Assembly (NCBI GenBank): GCA_003218785.1
Contig: QHOM01000119.1
Coordinates: 1 to 7,058 of the forward strand
DNA length: 7,058 bases
Source: Verrucomicrobiota bacterium
GTDB lineage: Bacteria; Verrucomicrobiota; Verrucomicrobiia; Chthoniobacterales; UBA10450
Reading direction: 5' to 3'
Part shown: piece by piece, positions 5,341 to 7,058 of the stretch
Numbering within the stretch: the first letter of the stretch is position 1
Layout: the number at the start of each line of letters is the position of its first letter
Notes under the pieces: generated by a model
Seen by the model: the letters and a program-made list of their open reading frames with translations, nothing else
Told to the model about the DNA's origin: nothing
Database searches by the model: none
Position numbers and translations under genes: made by a program

Positions 5341-7058
5341 ATGAATAAACAACCTACAACCGTTAGGACGTATCTCCTCCGAGGTGCGTTTTTGCTCAGT
5401 CTGGCTTTTGTGATCGTGATGCCCCTGGCGCTGGGGCAGACCCGCAGTCACGGGAGCAAACCAAGCGTGACAGCTGCGCAGATGTCGCAAGTTGCGCCGT
5501 CTGCCATCGGAACGGCTCAGACGCAGCTCTCCGCGCCTCTGCAGGAGTCTTCCAGAGTCACGAGTGGCGCCACGGGTGGCACTCCAGTTAGAACTCTGCG
5601 AATGCCGCTATATCCGCAAGTAATTCTCTACGACCAATACGACAATGACCTCAATAACGGCATCGTCTCCGCCGATCGCACCGATGATCCCCCATTGTCG
5701 GCAGAAGCCGCGGATAACTTCGTAGTTCCCGGCGGCCAGACCTGGACTATCACCGAGGTGGACATACGCTCCCCCGCTGGCTTCCCGACGCCGACTTCCT
5801 TTGCTGTTCACTTCTACACCGACGCGAGCGGATTGCCAGGCACCGAAGTTTACGTAGCTACCGGCCTGGCCGTAGTGGGCAACCCCGACTACATCATCAC
5901 ACTTACTACTCCGGCGGTCCTTGCCTCTGGAACTTACTGGGTGTCCGCGGTGGGCACCATAACCGGCAGTAACTGGTATTGGGAAGGACGCAGCGTCACG
6001 AGCAACGGTTTTGCTACAGCCTGGCGAAACCCCGGCGGTGGCTACGGATTAGGCTGCACCGATTGGGCCCGGTTGCAGGACTGCATCGGCTTCAGCTGGC
6101 CTGACCAGATGTTCCGGATCGTCGGGACGAGCGGGGGCGGCACACCAACACCCACACCAACAGCGACGCCGACACCGGGACCATGTACGTTCCAGGTGCT
6201 TATCGTCTATGCCGATATAGGCGGACTGCCGACCATGATACAAAACGAGATAGCGGCCGAACCAGGCGTTACTGTCGTGGATCTGTTCGATGCCTTCTCC
6301 AGCACGCCCACCCTGCAGCAGCTGCAGCAGTATAACATCGTGTTCGCCTTCTCCAATAACTTCTGGAGCGACGCCGTCGCGATGGGTAACGTGCTGGCCG
6401 ACTACGAGGACGCTGGCGGAGTAGTGGTAGTAGGCACCTTCGCCTGGGACAACCGGGGTGGGTGGCTCCTGCAAGGCAGGTGGATAACCGGCGGCTACTC
6501 TCCGTACGACGCCACCTCACAGACCAACTTCTCCGACAACACCGCCAACATCACCGATCCGTCCCATCCGCTGATGCTAGGAGTGAGCAGCCTGAGCGCC
6601 TTCTACCGCAACGGGGTGACCCTCGCAGCGGGAGCGGCGTCGGTAGCAATGTGGACGGACGGCCCGCCGGCGGTGGCGTACAAGGCCAATAACGGCTCTA
6701 CGGCCGTGGGCATAAACGCCTACCTGGGCTATCTCAACCAGTTCTCAGGGGAATGGGGACGGGTGATAGTGAACGCAGGCAGGTGGCTGATCCCGTGCGG
6801 AACGCCGACACCGACCCCGACTCCGGGTCGGATTCATCTCACGGCCAAGGAGCACATAGTGAATGGGAATGAGGTGGTGCGTCTCCGCTGGACTGGTGCG
6901 AACTCGCCCAGGGTGGACATCCGCCGCGACGGAGTTAAGATCGCGACGGTGCAGAACACGGGCTCCTATACGGACGTGCTCACTGTCCACGGGATCTACA
7001 CGTACCAGGTGTGCGAAGCGCACACGATGAACTGTTCGAACGAAGTGAGGGTGAGGTT
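5341..7058 (+). CDS. Secreted protein with beta-rich domain, amidotransferase-like domain and C-terminal Fn3-like domain (3' end missing)
   Basis: An open frame of 572 codons runs off the right edge; by comparison with the other copies only a few codons are missing. Residues 1-32 are a signal peptide (core LLRGAFLLSLAFVIVMPLAL, likely cleavage A-L-G before Gln). Residues 33-93 are low-complexity. Residues 94-263 (from VILYDQYDNDLNNG) form a beta-rich domain of a kind I recall in Pro-Thr-linked surface proteins. A Pro-Thr linker at 268-280 follows. Residues 282-486 (from CTFQVLIVYADIGG, with YNIVFAFSNN and GGVVVVGTFAW) look like a class I glutamine amidotransferase-like Rossmann fold. No Cys sits at the usual nucleophile position, so it is probably not an amidotransferase. 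A second Pro-Thr linker at 488-496 leads to the shared C-terminal domain. It has its own promoter P3. Its role is unknown; extracellular location is inferred from the signal peptide. Confidence 0.87.
   Translation, partial: MNKQPTTVRTYLLRGAFLLSLAFVIVMPLALGQTRSHGSKPSVTAAQMSQVAPSAIGTAQTQLSAPLQESSRVTSGATGGTPVRTLRMPLYPQVILYDQYDNDLNNGIVSADRTDDPPLSAEAADNFVVPGGQTWTITEVDIRSPAGFPTPTSFAVHFYTDASGLPGTEVYVATGLAVVGNPDYIITLTTPAVLASGTYWVSAVGTITGSNWYWEGRSVTSNGFATAWRNPGGGYGLGCTDWARLQDCIGFSWPDQMFRIVGTSGGGTPTPTPTATPTPGPCTFQVLIVYADIGGLPTMIQNEIAAEPGVTVVDLFDAFSSTPTLQQLQQYNIVFAFSNNFWSDAVAMGNVLADYEDAGGVVVVGTFAWDNRGGWLLQGRWITGGYSPYDATSQTNFSDNTANITDPSHPLMLGVSSLSAFYRNGVTLAAGAASVAMWTDGPPAVAYKANNGSTAVGINAYLGYLNQFSGEWGRVIVNAGRWLIPCGTPTPTPTPGRIHLTAKEHIVNGNEVVRLRWTGANSPRVDIRRDGVKIATVQNTGSYTDVLTVHGIYTYQVCEAHTMNCSNEVRVR
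6144..6180 (+). repeat. Internal Pro-Thr linker repeat
   Basis: ACACCA/ACACCC-type units encode PTPTPTATPTPG between the beta-rich and amidotransferase-like domains. The codons (CCA, ACA) differ from the CCG-rich linkers at 4500-4553 and 6808-6828, suggesting a separate origin. Confidence 0.8.
6808..6828 (+). repeat. C-terminal Pro-Thr linker repeat
   Basis: A short CCG/ACC-rich linker encoding TPTPTPG joins the amidotransferase-like domain to the C-terminal domain. It matches the end of the linker at 4500-4553 and marks the 5' limit of cassette copy 3. Confidence 0.75.
6826..7058 (+). repeat. 3' cassette copy 3 (truncated by the right edge)
   Basis: It aligns without gaps to 4551-4783 and, from 6885, to 1-174 with three base differences. 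The stop codon and terminator expected from the other copies lie just beyond the window. Confidence 0.9.

Overview
The window reads as a stretch of chromosome from a GC-rich, probably soil-dwelling, Gram-negative-type bacterium. The best guess is Verrucomicrobiota (Chthoniobacterales) or Acidobacteriota (Blastocatellia). This rests on recalled resemblance, not a search: large secreted proteins with Pro-Thr linkers, the SASQSAFFN...VLIGLFVVLAGVF type of signal peptide, and the BNR/Kelch architecture are common in those groups.

Layout, all genes on the + strand: (1) positions 1-184, the last 60 codons of a gene whose 5' part lies outside the window; (2) a palindromic terminator at 213-250; (3) a small secreted beta-rich protein of unknown function at 389-829; (4) a gene-free stretch at 830-1265 with hairpins, two A-rich tracts and two promoter-like elements; (5) a 1175-residue secreted protein at 1266-4793 with a signal peptide, a BNR/sialidase-like propeller, two Ig-like domains, a Kelch propeller, a Pro-Thr linker and a small C-terminal Fn3-like domain; (6) a second copy of the terminator at 4821-4860; (7) a gene-free stretch at 4861-5340 with a doubtful minus-strand reading frame and a strong promoter; (8) a secreted protein from 5341 that runs off the right edge, with a signal peptide, a beta-rich domain, a Pro-Thr linker, an amidotransferase-like domain, a second Pro-Thr linker and the same C-terminal domain.

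Two signals stand out. First, the three large genes end in the same roughly 80-residue domain, nearly identical at the DNA level. Where the sequence is available (two copies), the identity continues through the stop codon to the exact end of the terminator palindrome and then stops. This looks like a mobile or gene-converted 3' cassette of C-terminal domain plus terminator, attached to unrelated N-terminal domains. Second, four promoter-like elements share a -35 box, an exactly 18-base spacer with the same internal bases conserved, and a -10 like box, usually behind an A-rich tract.

Each gene appears to be transcribed alone, with its own promoter and, for the large genes, its own terminator. 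The products look like a set of exported cell-surface or extracellular proteins sharing a common C-terminal module. No RNA gene, CRISPR array, transposase or metabolic pathway was seen.
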